64,000 bases of DNA from Bacillus altitudinis 41KF2b (GTDB lineage: Bacteria; Bacillota; Bacilli; Bacillales; Bacillaceae), in contig NZ_ASJC01000002.1 of assembly GCF_000691145.1 (NCBI RefSeq), positions 372,001 through 436,000 on the forward strand, written 5' to 3'. The notes under the pieces were generated by a model that worked only from the letters and a program-made list of their open reading frames with translations, made no database searches and was not told where the DNA came from. The translations under genes and the position numbers were made by a program. Shown here one piece after another: positions 43,568 through 54,535 of the stretch (the stretch's first letter is position 1; each line of letters opens with the position of its first letter).

Positions 43568-45361
43568 TTATGCCTTCGTCGCTTCTAAAAACTCTTCAGC
43601 ATCTGCCACAGCCAGTGAAATGGCCTCTTCCCAAAATGCTTTTTGAGTAAGGTCGACACCTAGGTGCTTATATGCCAAATCTTCTACAGTCATTGACGCT
43701 GTATCTTTTAATAGCGCAATATATTTCTCTTCAAATGATGCCCCAGCCTGCAATGCTTTCGCGTAAATACCTAGCGAGAACATGTACCCGAAGGTGTAAG
43801 GGAAGTTATAAAACGGGACACCTGTAATATGGAAATGCAGTTTAGACGCCCAGAAATGCGGATGGTATTCATCTAAAGAGTCGCCAAAGGCTTCCTTCTG
43901 TGCTTCTACCATCAACTCATTCAAGCGGTCAGCTGGCACTTCTCCTTGTTTGCGCTCTTCATAAAAACGTTGTTCAAATAAGAAGCGTGATTGAATATTC
44001 ATAAAGAATGCCACACTGCGCTGCAGCTTATCCTCTAACAAACTGAGACGCTCTTGTTCATTGGCCGCCTCTTTTAATGAAGCATCTGCCACAATCATTT
44101 CAGCGAATGTCGACGCAGTTTCAGCTACATTCATCGCATATTTACGATTCAACATCCGAACATCCTGCATGACTTCCTGATGGAACGAATGACCAAGCTC
44201 ATGTGCTAGTGTCGCTACATTGGATGGAGTCCCTGAGAAGGTCATAAAAATACGTGATTCTCCGCTATCAGGGAAATTCGTACAGAAACCGCCCACTCGT
44301 TTGTTTGGGCGATTCTCAGCTTCTACCCAGCGTTCATTAAAAGCTTTTTCAGTAAAAGCAGCAAGCTCTTTTCCAAACCCTGCGAAATGCTTGATAATAA
44401 AAGCGGCTGCGTCTTGATAAGAATAGGTCTTTGTCTCACTTCCAATAGGTGCTCCCACATCAAACCAGCTCAGTTTATCAACCCCAAGCATGTCAGCTTT
44501 ACGTTGTAAATATTCAATGAATGGCTGTTTATGTTCATCAATGACAGACCACATTGTATCGAGCGTCTCTTGTTTCATCCGGCAAATATCAAGAGGCTCT
44601 TTTAATATATGATCCCATCCTCTGGCTTCATATACTTGTAGACGAAAACCAGCGAGATGATTGAGTGTGCTTGCAAACAAATGTTCATCCTGTGTCCATG
44701 CATGTTCTAAATTATGATAGACGGCTTTTCTCACTTCACGGTCTGAATCATCCATCGCATTTTCTGCTTGGCCTACAGAGATCATTTGTGTTTCACCATT
44801 TTGCTCAAATGGAATGGTAATTTTGTTCACCAAGCTAGAATAAAGTTCATCCCACGCATGATACCCATCTACTGCTAGTTTTTGAATGAGTGTTTCCTGT
44901 TCAACAGGCAGTTGATCTTTCACATGTTCTCTTCGTTCATTTAATATGTAACGAACATCTGAAAAAGCGGCTGAATCCATTAATTCTTCCCACTGGCTAG
45001 TAGGAATCGCAGCAAGTGATTGATCAAACCCTGCTAGAATGGTTCCTAATTCAGCTTCCAGCTTGGCAATAGACCCTCGGAGGCTGCCCGCCTTCATATC
45101 CTTTGTATTTTGAGATTGTAGACAGGATACAAATGAACCTGCTTGTGCTAATTTTTTATATGTGATTTCATACGTTTCAAGGACAGCTGTTAACTTTTTT
45201 TCAATTTGTGTATCTTCTTTTGAAAAGGCATCTACCTTTTGTCGTAACTCATCTAATAGCTGCTGTATATGCTCTAAGTATGTGATAAATTCTGATGAAG
45301 AACTGCCTCCTTTAAAAAAGGCATCTAAATCCCACGTCTCTTGTAATGGTTTTAATCCCAA
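43568..45361 (-). CDS. M3-family oligoendopeptidase (PepF type)
   Basis: 597-residue cytoplasmic zinc metallopeptidase that cleaves short peptides. The zinc motif HELGHSFHQE lies at about residue 385, with the downstream Glu in AETASTFAEMIV; an N-terminal oligoendopeptidase domain comes first. TTG at 45361 was chosen since AAAGGGGG lies seven bases upstream; an ATG at 45394 would precede that site. A single gene, convergent with the hydrolase across repeat element B. Related to the PepF/YjbG group but shorter. Confidence 0.9.
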   Translation of the reverse strand: MGLKPLQETWDLDAFFKGGSSSSEFITYLEHIQQLLDELRQKVDAFSKEDTQIEKKLTAVLETYEITYKKLAQAGSFVSCLQSQNTKDMKAGSLRGSIAKLEAELGTILAGFDQSLAAIPTSQWEELMDSAAFSDVRYILNERREHVKDQLPVEQETLIQKLAVDGYHAWDELYSSLVNKITIPFEQNGETQMISVGQAENAMDDSDREVRKAVYHNLEHAWTQDEHLFASTLNHLAGFRLQVYEARGWDHILKEPLDICRMKQETLDTMWSVIDEHKQPFIEYLQRKADMLGVDKLSWFDVGAPIGSETKTYSYQDAAAFIIKHFAGFGKELAAFTEKAFNERWVEAENRPNKRVGGFCTNFPDSGESRIFMTFSGTPSNVATLAHELGHSFHQEVMQDVRMLNRKYAMNVAETASTFAEMIVADASLKEAANEQERLSLLEDKLQRSVAFFMNIQSRFLFEQRFYEERKQGEVPADRLNELMVEAQKEAFGDSLDEYHPHFWASKLHFHITGVPFYNFPYTFGYMFSLGIYAKALQAGASFEEKYIALLKDTASMTVEDLAYKHLGVDLTQKAFWEEAISLAVADAEEFLEATKA

Positions 45362-45460
45362 ATTATTTCCCCCTTTAATTGCTAATTTCATCATACAAAG
45401 GATATAGAGTCAGTATGGCATATGTATTCCTTTATATTCATTATATTTTCTCACAATTAA

Positions 45461-45487
45461 AAAAACCCGGCAAGAAGCCGAGTTTTT
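45461..45487 (-). terminator. Terminator of prfB
   Basis: Minus strand AAAACTCGGC, loop TTCTT, GCCGGGTTTT plus T; one mismatch in the stem. Confidence 0.85.
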
Positions 45488-46587
45488 ATGATAATTTTGA
45501 ACGTAAATACGCATCGATAAAGGAATCTAAATCTCCATCCATCACCGCTTGAACATTTCCCATCTCCGTGTTGGTACGATGGTCTTTTACAAGGGAATAT
45601 GGGTGGAAGACATAAGAGCGAATTTGGCTTCCCCAGCCAATTTCTTTCTGTTCTCCTCTGATTTCATCCAATTCCGCCTGTTGTTCTTCGATCCGTTTTT
45701 GATAAAGCTTAGATTTCAGCATTTTCATTGCACGTTCTCTGTTTTTGATTTGGGATCTTTCCGTTTGGCACGTCACGACGACATTTGTTGGGATGTGTGT
45801 GATACGAACCGCAGAGTCCGTCGTATTGACGTGCTGACCCCCTGCACCACTTGCACGATACGTATCCACCTTAATATCCTCTGTACGAATATCGATATCA
45901 ATTTCTTCATTAAATTCTGGCATGACATCACAGGAAACGAAAGATGTGTGTCTACGGCCAGATGAATCAAATGGAGAAATACGGACTAAACGATGGACAC
46001 CTTTTTCTGCTTTTAAGTAACCGTAAGCGTTATGTCCTTTAATCAGCAATGTCACAGACTTAATTCCCGCTTCATCCCCTGGAAGATAATCAAGGGTTTC
46101 AACCTTAAAACCTCTGCGCTCTGCCCAGCGGGTATACATTCTGAGGAGCATCGATCCCCAGTCCTGTGATTCCGTTCCACCTGCACCCGGGTGAAGCTCA
46201 AGAATGGCATTGTTTTTGTCATACGGTTCACTTAAAAGAAGCTGCAATTCAAACTCGTTAAATTGTTTTGTTAAGTTCTTCAGCTCTTTTTCAAGCTCTG
46301 CATGAAGATCCTCATCGTAGTCTTCTTTTAATAAATCATGCGTCATTTGCAGCTCATCATGAGATTCACTGAGCTCATGATATGTATTCACATAATCCTT
46401 CAGTGCATTGGCTTCATTAATGACACCTTGCGCTTTTTGCTGGTCATTCCAAAAGTCAGCCTCTGACATCGTGGCCTCAAGCTCTGCAATTTTCGCTTCT
46501 TTTGTATCGAGGTCAAAGAGACCCCCTAAAATCAGCTAGCCTGCTAGCCATATTTTCAAGCTCTTGTCTAATTTCTACTAATTCCAT
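45486..46587 (-). CDS. prfB: Peptide chain release factor 2, programmed +1 frameshift
   Basis: RF2 (366 residues after frameshift) ends translation at UGA and UAA. Translation starts with ATG at 46587 (AGGTGAAGGA upstream), runs 24 codons to CTT-TGA at 46513, and continues in the +1 frame from 46514 to the stop at 45486. Codon-recognition tripeptide SPF (about 204-206) and the catalytic GGQ (about 250, [16 protein letters not shown]) are present. A gene model starting at 46469 would lose the N-terminus. It follows secA. Confidence 0.97.
46513..46527 (-). other. prfB autoregulatory frameshift site
   Basis: Minus strand AGGGGG (46522-46527), three bases TCT, then CTT-TGA-C. This is the internal Shine-Dalgarno plus slippery Leu codon and UGA known from RF2 genes: when RF2 is scarce, ribosomes pause at UGA and shift +1. 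Confidence 0.96.
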
Positions 46588-46626
46588 ATCCTTCACCTCA
46601 TAGATGTATGGGGGCTGACATGAATA

Positions 46627-46648
46627 GAAAGAGGTTTTCACCTCTTTC
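46627..46648 (-). terminator. Hairpin between secA and prfB
   Basis: GAAAGAGGT / ACCTCTTTC with a four-base loop right after the secA stop; there is only a short, broken T-run, so at most partial termination. Confidence 0.4.
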
Positions 46649-46654
46649 CATTAC

Positions 46655-49180
46655 TTATTCTGTCTTCCCATGACAATTTTTATATTTCTTGCCGCTTCCG
46701 CAGTGACATGGTGAGTTTCTTCCGATATCCACCACTTTACGCACCGGCTTTTTTTTCACTGTTTTCTCCTCATCGCCTTCTTGAGGCTGATGAGCAGTTG
46801 TTTGTCCTTGAACGACTTCTTCACGTTCTAGGTTGTTTTGGATTTCTGATTTTAGCACATATTTAGCGACGTCATCTTCAATTGAAGCGACCATATGCTC
46901 AAACATCGCAAATCCTTCCATTTGATACTCACGAAGCGGATTGGTTTGTGCATATGCACGTAAATGGATTCCTTGACGCAGCTGATCCATTGCATCGATA
47001 TGATCCATCCACTTCGAATCTACTGCACGAAGAACGATGACTTTTTCAAATTCACGCATTTGTTCATCGCCAAATGTCTCTTCTTTTGCATCATATTTCT
47101 CTTTAATCCGCTCCATGATGAATTCGGTGATCTCATCTGCTTCTTTACCGAAGATATCTTTGACCGAAATGGCACCTTCATCTAAATAGTTCGTGTTGAT
47201 TAATTCAACGAGACCATCTAGTTTCCATTCTTCTGGAAGTTCTTCTTTCGGCGTGTAAGATCCAACAGCCCGCTCAATAGACGATTGAATCATATTGATC
47301 ACAATCGATTTCAAGTTATCAGAATCGATGACTTCAAAACGCTGTTTGTAAATGACTTCACGCTGTTGACGAAGAACATCATCATATTGCAGAAGCTGCT
47401 TACGGGAATCAAAGTTATTCCCCTCAACACGTTTTTGAGAAGATTCAACAGCTTTTGAGACCATTTTACTTTGAATTGGAGTAGAGTCATCCATACCGAA
47501 GCGATCAAGCATCGCCATTGTCCGCTCTGCACCAAATCGGCGCATCAATTCATCTTCCATTGAGAGATAGAATTGAGTAATCCCTGGGTCTCCTTGACGA
47601 CCAGAACGACCACGGAGCTGGTTATCAATACGGCGTGATTCATGACGCTCTGTCCCAATAACAGCAAGACCGCCTAGTTCTTTCACACCTTCGCCAAGCT
47701 TGATGTCTGTTCCACGTCCCGCCATGTTTGTCGCAATTGTGACGGCACCTTTTTGTCCAGCTTCCTCAATAATTTGTGCTTCACGCTCATGGTTTTTCGC
47801 GTTTAACACTTGATGAGGGATGCCTTTATTTTTAAGCAGTTTTGAAATCAATTCAGATGTCTCAACCGCAACAGTTCCGACAAGGACCGGCTGTCCTGTC
47901 ATATAACGCTGTGCGACGTCTTCAGCTACTGCTTTAAATTTGCCATCCATTGTGCGGTAAATTAAATCAGGTCTGTCATCACGCACAACCGGTTTATTGG
48001 TTGGGATTGTGACAACCTGCATATTGTAAATGTTACGGAATTCCTCTTCTTCCGTTTTCGCTGTACCTGTCATACCAGATAGCTTTTCATACATACGGAA
48101 GTAGTTCTGGAACGTAATGGTTGCAAGTGTCATGCTTTCATTCTGCACTTCAAGACCTTCTTTTGCTTCAATGGCTTGGTGCAGACCTTCACTATAGCGG
48201 CGTCCTTTCATTAAACGTCCTGTGAAGGAGTCAACGATAACGACTTGTCCATCTTCCACAACATAATCAACGTCTTTTTGCATCGCAACATGTGCCTTAA
48301 GAGCCTGCGCGATATGATGGTTAAGAGCGACATGTTTGACATCAAACAAGTTCTCGATGCCGAATGCTTTTTCCGCCTTCGTCATTCCGCTTTCAGTCAG
48401 CTGTACACTTTTTGTTTTAATATCATAAGTGAAATCGTCTTCTATTTTTAACGTACGAACAAAGGCATTTGCTTGTACGTAAAGTTTCGTCGACTTTGCA
48501 GCTTGTCCAGAAATAATAAGAGGTGTTCTCGCTTCATCAATTAAGATGGAGTCAACTTCATCGATGACGGCATAATGAAGTGGTCTTTGAACCATTTGCT
48601 CTTTGTACAGCACCATGTTATCTCGTAAATAATCAAAGCCAAGCTCATTGTTTGTTGAATACGTGATATCAGCAGCGTACGCTTCTCTTTTTTCATCTTT
48701 GTCTAAACTGTTTAAGTTCAAGCCAACCGTTAATCCAAGAAATTCGAAAATCTTGCCCATTTCCTCTGCATCACGGCTTGCCAAATATTCGTTGACTGTC
48801 ACAATGTGGACGCCTTTTCCAGAAAGAGCATTCAAATAAACAGGCATCGTTGATGTCAACGTTTTCCCTTCACCTGTTTTCATCTCAGAGATATTCCCTT
48901 CATGTAGGGCAATCCCCCCCATGAGCTGCACCTTAAATGGGAACATTCCTGTCACGCGGCGGGAAGCCTCACGAACCGTTGCAAATGCTTCAACCAAAAG
49001 GTCGTCTACAGATTGTCCTTTTTCAAGTTTTTCTTTAAATTCGATCGTTTTATTTCGTAAAGCCTCGTCAGATAATTTCTCAAAATCTTGAGCGAGAGCT
49101 TCGATTTCATTTGCCTTTTTTTCATATCGGCTGATCGTACGTTTCGTAGGATCAAACACTTTGTTTAAGATTCCAAGCAT
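46655..49180 (-). CDS. secA: Preprotein translocase ATPase SecA
   Basis: 841-residue motor of the Sec pathway; it drives preproteins through SecYEG. Walker [14 protein letters not shown] near residue 102, [34 protein letters not shown] and [12 protein letters not shown] are in order, and the C-terminal zinc/SecB-like motif [14 protein letters not shown] closes the protein. ATG at 49180 after GAGGAGCG gives the B. subtilis length; an upstream frame to 49207 is not supported. Confidence 0.98.
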   Translation of the reverse strand: MLGILNKVFDPTKRTISRYEKKANEIEALAQDFEKLSDEALRNKTIEFKEKLEKGQSVDDLLVEAFATVREASRRVTGMFPFKVQLMGGIALHEGNISEMKTGEGKTLTSTMPVYLNALSGKGVHIVTVNEYLASRDAEEMGKIFEFLGLTVGLNLNSLDKDEKREAYAADITYSTNNELGFDYLRDNMVLYKEQMVQRPLHYAVIDEVDSILIDEARTPLIISGQAAKSTKLYVQANAFVRTLKIEDDFTYDIKTKSVQLTESGMTKAEKAFGIENLFDVKHVALNHHIAQALKAHVAMQKDVDYVVEDGQVVIVDSFTGRLMKGRRYSEGLHQAIEAKEGLEVQNESMTLATITFQNYFRMYEKLSGMTGTAKTEEEEFRNIYNMQVVTIPTNKPVVRDDRPDLIYRTMDGKFKAVAEDVAQRYMTGQPVLVGTVAVETSELISKLLKNKGIPHQVLNAKNHEREAQIIEEAGQKGAVTIATNMAGRGTDIKLGEGVKELGGLAVIGTERHESRRIDNQLRGRSGRQGDPGITQFYLSMEDELMRRFGAERTMAMLDRFGMDDSTPIQSKMVSKAVESSQKRVEGNNFDSRKQLLQYDDVLRQQREVIYKQRFEVIDSDNLKSIVINMIQSSIERAVGSYTPKEELPEEWKLDGLVELINTNYLDEGAISVKDIFGKEADEITEFIMERIKEKYDAKEETFGDEQMREFEKVIVLRAVDSKWMDHIDAMDQLRQGIHLRAYAQTNPLREYQMEGFAMFEHMVASIEDDVAKYVLKSEIQNNLEREEVVQGQTTAHQPQEGDEEKTVKKKPVRKVVDIGRNSPCHCGSGKKYKNCHGKTE

Positions 49181-49305
49181 ATAATAACGCTCCTCTATTT
49201 CATGCAATTTTTCGGCATGTCCAAAAGTTTGACAGGTCCATATTTACCTGCATTTATCATACCATACCTTCCTTGATTTCCAAAGAATTTGCAATGATTT
49301 AGCAC

Positions 49306-49338
49306 AAAAAACCCGCCCCTTATGAAGGGAACGGGTTT
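49306..49338 (-). terminator. Terminator of hpf
   Basis: Minus strand AAACCCG-TT-CCCTT, loop CAT, AAGGG-G-CGGGTTT followed by T. Confidence 0.85.
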
Positions 49339-49378
49339 ACTTTTTTTAGGTCATTTTCGGATCAAAAGGAACGAATGA

Positions 49379-49942
49379 TTAAGCGTTCGGCTCAATGAGT
49401 CCGTATTTACCGTCATTTCGGCGGTATACCACATTGGTCAAATTTGTCTCAGCATTTGTGAAGACAAAGAAACTGTGACCTAACATGTTCATTTGGAGAA
49501 TGGCCTCTTCGCTATCCATTGGTTTTAGATTGAAGCGTTTTTGTCTGACGATTTCTGTTTCATCAATTTCTTCGTCATCTTGAACTGCTACTTCAGAAGC
49601 ACCGTTTCCTCCAGCAAATAAATGCTTTTTCGCACCTTGCTCACGGAATTTACGGTTCACTTTCGTTTTATGTTTTCTAATTTGACGTTCTAATTTACTG
49701 GTTGCTAGGTCTACTGCATTGTACATATCCTCATTATGCACCTCTGCTCGAAGTGCTAGATCAGTCATTGGAATGGTAACCTCAACTTTAGATTCTTGAT
49801 CGTTGTAAAATTTCAAGTTCACGTTGACTGAAGCATCAACATCTGACTCAAAATAACGCTCCAACTTTCCAATTTTTTTCTCGACATGATCTCTTAGTGC
49901 AGGTGTTACTTCGATGTTTTCTCCTCGGACATTGTAATTCAT
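49379..49942 (-). CDS. hpf: Long ribosome hibernation promoting factor HPF (YvyD)
   Basis: 187-residue long-form HPF that dimerises 70S ribosomes into inactive 100S particles in stationary phase. The N-terminal S30AE domain (about 1-100: MNYNVRGENIEVTPALRDHVEKKIGKLE in part) and the C-terminal dimerisation domain (about 125-187: VRQKRFNLKPMDSEEAILQM, FVFTNAET, YGLIEP) are joined by a linker. AAAGGAGGCG precedes the ATG. A sigma-B type promoter is visible upstream. Confidence 0.95.
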   Translation of the reverse strand: MNYNVRGENIEVTPALRDHVEKKIGKLERYFESDVDASVNVNLKFYNDQESKVEVTIPMTDLALRAEVHNEDMYNAVDLATSKLERQIRKHKTKVNRKFREQGAKKHLFAGGNGASEVAVQDDEEIDETEIVRQKRFNLKPMDSEEAILQMNMLGHSFFVFTNAETNLTNVVYRRNDGKYGLIEPNA

Positions 49943-49991
49943 GTAAAGAACGCCTCCTTTAAAATTAAGGATATGTAAACTTATTTCTACT

Positions 49992-50017
49992 TTTCCCTCC
50001 TTTTCTCCTGCTCAAAC
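49992..50017 (-). promoter_or_regulatory. Candidate sigma-B promoter of hpf
   Basis: Minus strand GTTTGA (50012-50017), 14-base spacer, GGGAAA (49992-49997), about 50 bases before hpf. B. subtilis yvyD has sigma-B and sigma-H promoters; AAAGGAGGG with GTAGAAATAA could be the sigma-H one. Confidence 0.5.
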
Positions 50018-50131
50018 GTAAAAAAAATGTGAATTTTTATTGAAATTTGTCGAATCCTGCGGTGCTTCAGCTTTTACTTGATAGGTGATGAATATATATT
50101 CGATTGATTCTTGAAAAAGACCATGGCGCTG

Positions 50132-51817
50132 TTAAATCTTGAAAGATGAAATAGATGTTTTCAGTGATTGAGACAAAGATTTTAAATCTTCCGCAGCTGC
50201 TTTCATTTCCTCATTCGCCGCTAGTGATTCTTCAACAGCCGCCGACATGTACTCTGTTTCCTCAGAATTTCGCTTGGCTCCTTCTTCTATCACACCAATT
50301 GTTTGAGAAATTTCTTCTGTACTAGCTGAGATTTGCTCCGTCGTAGCAGAAAGCTCCTCTGCTTTCATCGAGATATCACGAATGGCTGCCAGAATTTCTT
50401 GAAAGCTCTGTTCAGACAATTGCGATACTTTCACACCTTCTGCTACATCTCGTTCCACTTTCGTCATAGATTGAGACGATCTTTCAGTATCTTTGTTCAC
50501 GTTGGCGAGTAACTGACTAATTTGATCAGTCAGTTGACTTGATTCTTCTGCCAGCTTTCTGACTTCATCTGCAACAACCGCAAAACCTCGTCCATGTTCC
50601 CCAGCCCTTGCTGCTTCAATGGCTGCGTTTAAAGCAAGTAAATTTGTCTGATCTGCAATGGCATGAATATTCCCCAGCAGGCCTTGAATGCCGGTAAACT
50701 GTACTTGTACATTGGCCATTGTAGAATGATGTTCATTCACAGATTCCTTAATAGAACTCATTTGTTTCACAAATTGTTGAATGAGGGATGCGCCCTCTTC
50801 AGCCTTTTCAGTCACTGAAATTGAGTGACCCGAAACATCAGACGTATGTTCAGCCGCATTATGCATACCAGTCGAAACTTCTTGAATTGAAGAAGCTACT
50901 TTTCCTACTGCATCCGATTGTTCACGTGAAGCTTCACTGACCTGTTCAATCGAGCTAGACGTCTGTTCACTAGCCGATATGGTTTGACTGATGGTTTCTT
51001 CAAATTGAGTAGCTGAATCGGCTAATTGCCTTGACCCGTTTTGCACCTGTAAGATGAGCTGACGCAAATGAGCGGTCATTTGGTTAAAAGCCGTACCGAG
51101 CTGGCCAATTTCATTTTTAGAGGTCACTTCAATCTCTTCAAGTGTGAGGTCACCATCTGCCATTCTTCTTGCTGCATGTGTGACAGAGACAATCGGTTTT
51201 GTCATACGATGAACAAACCTTGTGCCAATGACTAAAAAGCCGACTATAATCGCTGCGCTAACGAGAATGAGTGTCAGCAATAATTGGTTACTTTCTTCAT
51301 TGAGCTGACTGATTTTTTGATCACGCTGTTTCAATTGTGTTTGAGCAAATTCTTTTGTAAAGGTATGTATTTCTTGTTCGATAGGTTGTAATTCTTGACT
51401 GAGGCGGGTGTTGAATTCTTTTTGATTTTGCATATTCAATGAATTAAATAATCGATTTGTTGAGGTGTAGTAAAGATAATTTTTTTCGGAAATTTGATCT
51501 AACAGATTTTTTGCATGTTTAACGGTGCTCATTTTTGATGCTTCAGTTGTTTTCTTATTGATTTCTTCATATGTTTGCTCAATCTTCTGTAAATTTTCAG
51601 CATCTTGAACAACTACATACGTTTTAATTTGTGCTTCCTGCTTTTGTAGCAGTGCCTCTAATTCCAGTGAGGTCTGGTACAGCTTTACTTCTTTGGTGAG
51701 AAGTGCTTTATACGATTGATCTGTTTTGTAATAAATAAAACTAGAAAACCCCAAAATACTGACAAACAATACACATATGACAATAAGCCCAAATAAAAAT
51801 TGATTTTTTAGTCTCAT
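50132..51817 (-). CDS. Methyl-accepting chemotaxis protein
   Basis: 561-residue transmembrane chemoreceptor: helix 1 about 6-28, extracytoplasmic helical sensor about 30-180 (four-helix-bundle/CHASE3-like), helix 2 about 180-203, HAMP about 204-255, and signalling domain with the hairpin tip [23 protein letters not shown] in part near residue 400. ATG at 51817 follows GGAGGAATTT. It is last in the flaG-fliD-fliS-fliT operon direction, 33 bases after an unknown gene. I recall no chemoreceptor at this place in B. subtilis. No terminator was seen after it. Confidence 0.92.
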   Translation of the reverse strand: MRLKNQFLFGLIVICVLFVSILGFSSFIYYKTDQSYKALLTKEVKLYQTSLELEALLQKQEAQIKTYVVVQDAENLQKIEQTYEEINKKTTEASKMSTVKHAKNLLDQISEKNYLYYTSTNRLFNSLNMQNQKEFNTRLSQELQPIEQEIHTFTKEFAQTQLKQRDQKISQLNEESNQLLLTLILVSAAIIVGFLVIGTRFVHRMTKPIVSVTHAARRMADGDLTLEEIEVTSKNEIGQLGTAFNQMTAHLRQLILQVQNGSRQLADSATQFEETISQTISASEQTSSSIEQVSEASREQSDAVGKVASSIQEVSTGMHNAAEHTSDVSGHSISVTEKAEEGASLIQQFVKQMSSIKESVNEHHSTMANVQVQFTGIQGLLGNIHAIADQTNLLALNAAIEAARAGEHGRGFAVVADEVRKLAEESSQLTDQISQLLANVNKDTERSSQSMTKVERDVAEGVKVSQLSEQSFQEILAAIRDISMKAEELSATTEQISASTEEISQTIGVIEEGAKRNSEETEYMSAAVEESLAANEEMKAAAEDLKSLSQSLKTSISSFKI

Positions 51818-51850
51818 AAATTCCTCCGAATGGTCTGAATTGAACAAAAA

Positions 51851-52231
51851 TTAATGAATGACATACGGCCTCATACAGGCATGTATTTCATCCATCCACT
51901 TTCTATATTCAGGTATAAAATATGATGTAAGGAATGACTGGAAGTGATTTGAAGGGAATGTATAGAAAGCTAGTATATCGAAACTTAAAAAAATTTGGTC
52001 AAACGATCGAATCGTCTTGGCAAAATGCTCATTTTCAATAATCGAAAGCAGAAGCGGATGTGTTGTCTCTAAATGAAAGAAGGCATGGATCAGATCATTA
52101 AAGATCCGATCCCCTTCTGTTTTAGCGAAATCCTTCTCAATTTCATCTAAATATTTTAGACTCTCTTCTATCGTATATAGAAGGTCATAATATGTGGTTA
52201 ATAAAATATAGTCATCTGAACGATACGCCAC
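51851..52231 (-). CDS. Unknown small protein in the late flagellar operon
   Basis: 126-residue soluble protein, predicted helical, rich in aromatic and acidic residues (YDLLYTIEESLKYLDEIEKDF; FHLETTHPLLLSIIENEHF; PEYRKWMDEIHACMRP). It has no signal peptide or membrane helix and no family I recognise. GTG at 52231 follows AGGTGAG; another GTG at 52240 is possible. It lies 13 bases after fliT and 33 before the chemoreceptor gene, so it is probably co-expressed with both. A chaperone-like or receptor-accessory role is only a guess. Confidence 0.75.
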   Translation of the reverse strand: MAYRSDDYILLTTYYDLLYTIEESLKYLDEIEKDFAKTEGDRIFNDLIHAFFHLETTHPLLLSIIENEHFAKTIRSFDQIFLSFDILAFYTFPSNHFQSFLTSYFIPEYRKWMDEIHACMRPYVIH

Positions 52232-52244
52232 AGGTCTCACCTAT

Positions 52245-52586
52245 TTATTTCCGTTTATCGTAGTATACGCCGTCACTTGTCATGGGCTGATACGGATTTT
52301 GATAATTCAGCTGTTTTGTTTTCTTACGTTGAATGGCTTGAATATCTGCCTTGATCCCATTTTGAATTTCCGTTAATTGCTTGGCCATCAGTTGATCTGT
52401 TTGAATGATTTCTTTGATTTTCTCTTTTTCTTGAACGGAAAGCTCATGTTGAATGTCTCTCATTAGTTCGTCTCTCTCAACTAAAAAAGCATCAAAGTCT
52501 TCAACGAGTGTTTCGCTTTGCGGGTTGGCCTCTATTTCCGCTGCCATTTTTAACGTTTGGTCATGCAGTTGGTCCACAATACTCAT
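52245..52586 (-). CDS. fliT: Flagellar export chaperone FliT
   Basis: 113 residues, helical, equal in length to B. subtilis FliT, which binds the filament cap FliD. It starts [19 protein letters not shown]; the ATG overlaps the fliS stop (ATGA) and follows GGGGGATCT. Sequence conservation in this family is low, so the call leans on position and length. Confidence 0.82.
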   Translation of the reverse strand: MSIVDQLHDQTLKMAAEIEANPQSETLVEDFDAFLVERDELMRDIQHELSVQEKEKIKEIIQTDQLMAKQLTEIQNGIKADIQAIQRKKTKQLNYQNPYQPMTSDGVYYDKRK

Positions 52587-52987
52587 AGAGATCCCCCAAT
52601 AGAGTGGTGACGCCCTTTTCGATCGGTTTGAATGACTTCCTTCCAAGCATCTCGGAAATCAGTCACATATTGCTCTACTTCATTCAGGATCTCTTCGTCA
52701 TTTTGCAGATTGGCTTCAATCAGTCTTCGATAAATGTAGTCATACATACTTGCCATGCTCTTTGATACATCATACGTACGATTTAAGGTGACATTTAATT
52801 CTTGAATGATGTTTTGAGCCTTTTTCAGGTTCAAGTTTCTCATTTCAGCATCTTCTTTTTGAATGCCATGCTTTGCTAGTCTAATAAACTTTAAGCATCC
52901 TTCATAAAGCATAAGCGTTAACTCGGCCGGTGTTGCGGTCTCAATAGAATTTTTCTGATAGGCGGCATAAGGGTTCTGAATTGCCAT
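52583..52987 (-). CDS. fliS: Flagellin chaperone FliS
   Basis: 134 residues. [26 protein letters not shown] is the conserved FliS start (in part [16 protein letters not shown]). FliS binds the C-terminus of flagellin to keep it unfolded before export, and in B. subtilis modulates FliW release. Seventeen bases after fliD, overlapping fliT by four. Confidence 0.95.
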   Translation of the reverse strand: MAIQNPYAAYQKNSIETATPAELTLMLYEGCLKFIRLAKHGIQKEDAEMRNLNLKKAQNIIQELNVTLNRTYDVSKSMASMYDYIYRRLIEANLQNDEEILNEVEQYVTDFRDAWKEVIQTDRKGRHHSIGGSL

Positions 52988-53004
52988 ATGTTATAAACCT
53001 CCAA

Positions 53005-54519
53005 TTATTGTCCAAGCAGTTGAGAAAGATAGCCAGATTGGTTGTTTAGCTTTTGAATCGCACTATCCATGGCGTTAAACTTTTTGTAGTAACGAGCTTC
53101 CACCATTTTTAAACGATCTTGGAATGTGCTCATTCGTTGAGTCAAAGAATCAAGGTCCTTACCAAGTCCGTATTCCTTTGATGCCATCGTTGTGCTACCA
53201 GCCTTTGTTTGAATGCTCTTTGAGAAGGCTGATAAGGAATTTTTGATACGATGAATGATTCCTTGTTCTTTATATTGCTGCTGCGCTTTATCTTTATCTT
53301 TTGAATCTACATTTAGCGAACCTGACATAAATATTTGACTAATCTTCTGTGGGTCTTCTTGAATGGCTTTTCTTAGTTTCGGTTCATCAATGACAAGCTT
53401 TCCGCCATCTTTATATTTATCTGAAGTGGCAATTCCGATTTGTGTCATGTGAATTTTATTCCCATCACTTGTCGTAATATCAACATAAAAATCACTTCTT
53501 AATTTAGATGCACCAGATCGTAAAATTGAATCACTTCTCAGCAAGCCTGACTTCGCAGTCGTTTCCCATAGCTCGACTTCTTTGTCAGACATGGCTTTTT
53601 TCTCTTCAGCTGTTAATGGATAGTAGTCTCTATTTCTTTTTTCATTGACTTTACCATTGATCTCTTCAACAAGTTCATTGTATTTATCAACGAATTGTTT
53701 GATTTTATCAAAGATGGCATCGACATCTGTTGAAACGTTCAAACTGACAGGCTTATCTGTTGTTCCTTTCAGCTCATATGTGATACCGGCCTGCGTGAAA
53801 GTATTATTATTATTTTCCATTTTGAGACCATTAATTTCATATTGCGCTTTCTGCCCTTGAGTAGTCGCAACTAATTTATTATCTCCATCCACTTGGAATC
53901 CTAATTGCGTTAAAAATGAAGCAGAATTACCATCCGCTGCCTTAATACTGACACCTTCTCCAGTCGTACGGGAAGTCAGAGCGATTGTATCCACGTAGTT
54001 GGTCCCATCAAAGATTTGACCTTTATAAGCCGTGACACCTAGTTGAGCGTTGTTCAATTTTGACACGATTGTATCAAGGGTATCTTTATCAGTCGTATTA
54101 ATGGTCACTGTTTTGGGTGTCGTAGAATCTGGTGTCGTCACCTCAAATGTGAACGTACCGTTTGCAGCAGTAAATCCAGATGTGCCAGAAGATTTGAATA
54201 CGGAAGCTGTCGCTAGTTGGGTCACATTAATCGAGCCAGAGGTAGCATTTGTTGATCCAGTTGCTGTGACAGCAGATTCATTGGAGCTTGTGACCTTTTT
54301 TGCGCCATAAGTACTCGGATATGTTAAATTTAGTTTGGCAATGAGATCATCTAATTCTTTAACCTTTGAATTGACCTCGCGGTAGCTGTCTCTTTGCCAT
54401 TCAAGTGTTTGTTTCTGGCGTGTCATTTTATCAAGTGGTGCTTGCTCAGTTTTCATTAGCTTTGAGACGATTTCATCAATATCAAATACATTTGAAAATC
54501 CAGTAATTCGATTAACCAT
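53005..54519 (-). CDS. fliD: Flagellar hook-associated protein 2 (filament cap) FliD
   Basis: 504-residue cap protein that folds flagellin at the filament tip. FliD N-terminal domain (ITGFSNVFDIDEIVSKLMKTEQAPLDK in part), a variable Thr/Ala-rich middle, and the C-terminal coiled coil (DSLTQRMSTFQDRLKMVEARYYKKF region). Sec-independent export, no signal peptide. ATG after GGGAGAAC. Confidence 0.95.
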   Translation of the reverse strand: MVNRITGFSNVFDIDEIVSKLMKTEQAPLDKMTRQKQTLEWQRDSYREVNSKVKELDDLIAKLNLTYPSTYGAKKVTSSNESAVTATGSTNATSGSINVTQLATASVFKSSGTSGFTAANGTFTFEVTTPDSTTPKTVTINTTDKDTLDTIVSKLNNAQLGVTAYKGQIFDGTNYVDTIALTSRTTGEGVSIKAADGNSASFLTQLGFQVDGDNKLVATTQGQKAQYEINGLKMENNNNTFTQAGITYELKGTTDKPVSLNVSTDVDAIFDKIKQFVDKYNELVEEINGKVNEKRNRDYYPLTAEEKKAMSDKEVELWETTAKSGLLRSDSILRSGASKLRSDFYVDITTSDGNKIHMTQIGIATSDKYKDGGKLVIDEPKLRKAIQEDPQKISQIFMSGSLNVDSKDKDKAQQQYKEQGIIHRIKNSLSAFSKSIQTKAGSTTMASKEYGLGKDLDSLTQRMSTFQDRLKMVEARYYKKFNAMDSAIQKLNNQSGYLSQLLGQ

Positions 54520-54535
54520 GGTTTATGTTCTCCCT

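Noticed and set aside
45549-45965. 138-codon plus-strand ORF opposite prfB
   Set aside because: Antisense to the conserved GGQ region; no start signal and no recognisable domain.
46469-46587. Short prfB start as separate ORF or frameshift mutation
   Set aside because: The internal Shine-Dalgarno, CTT-TGA-C and RF2 identity show programmed frameshifting rather than damage.
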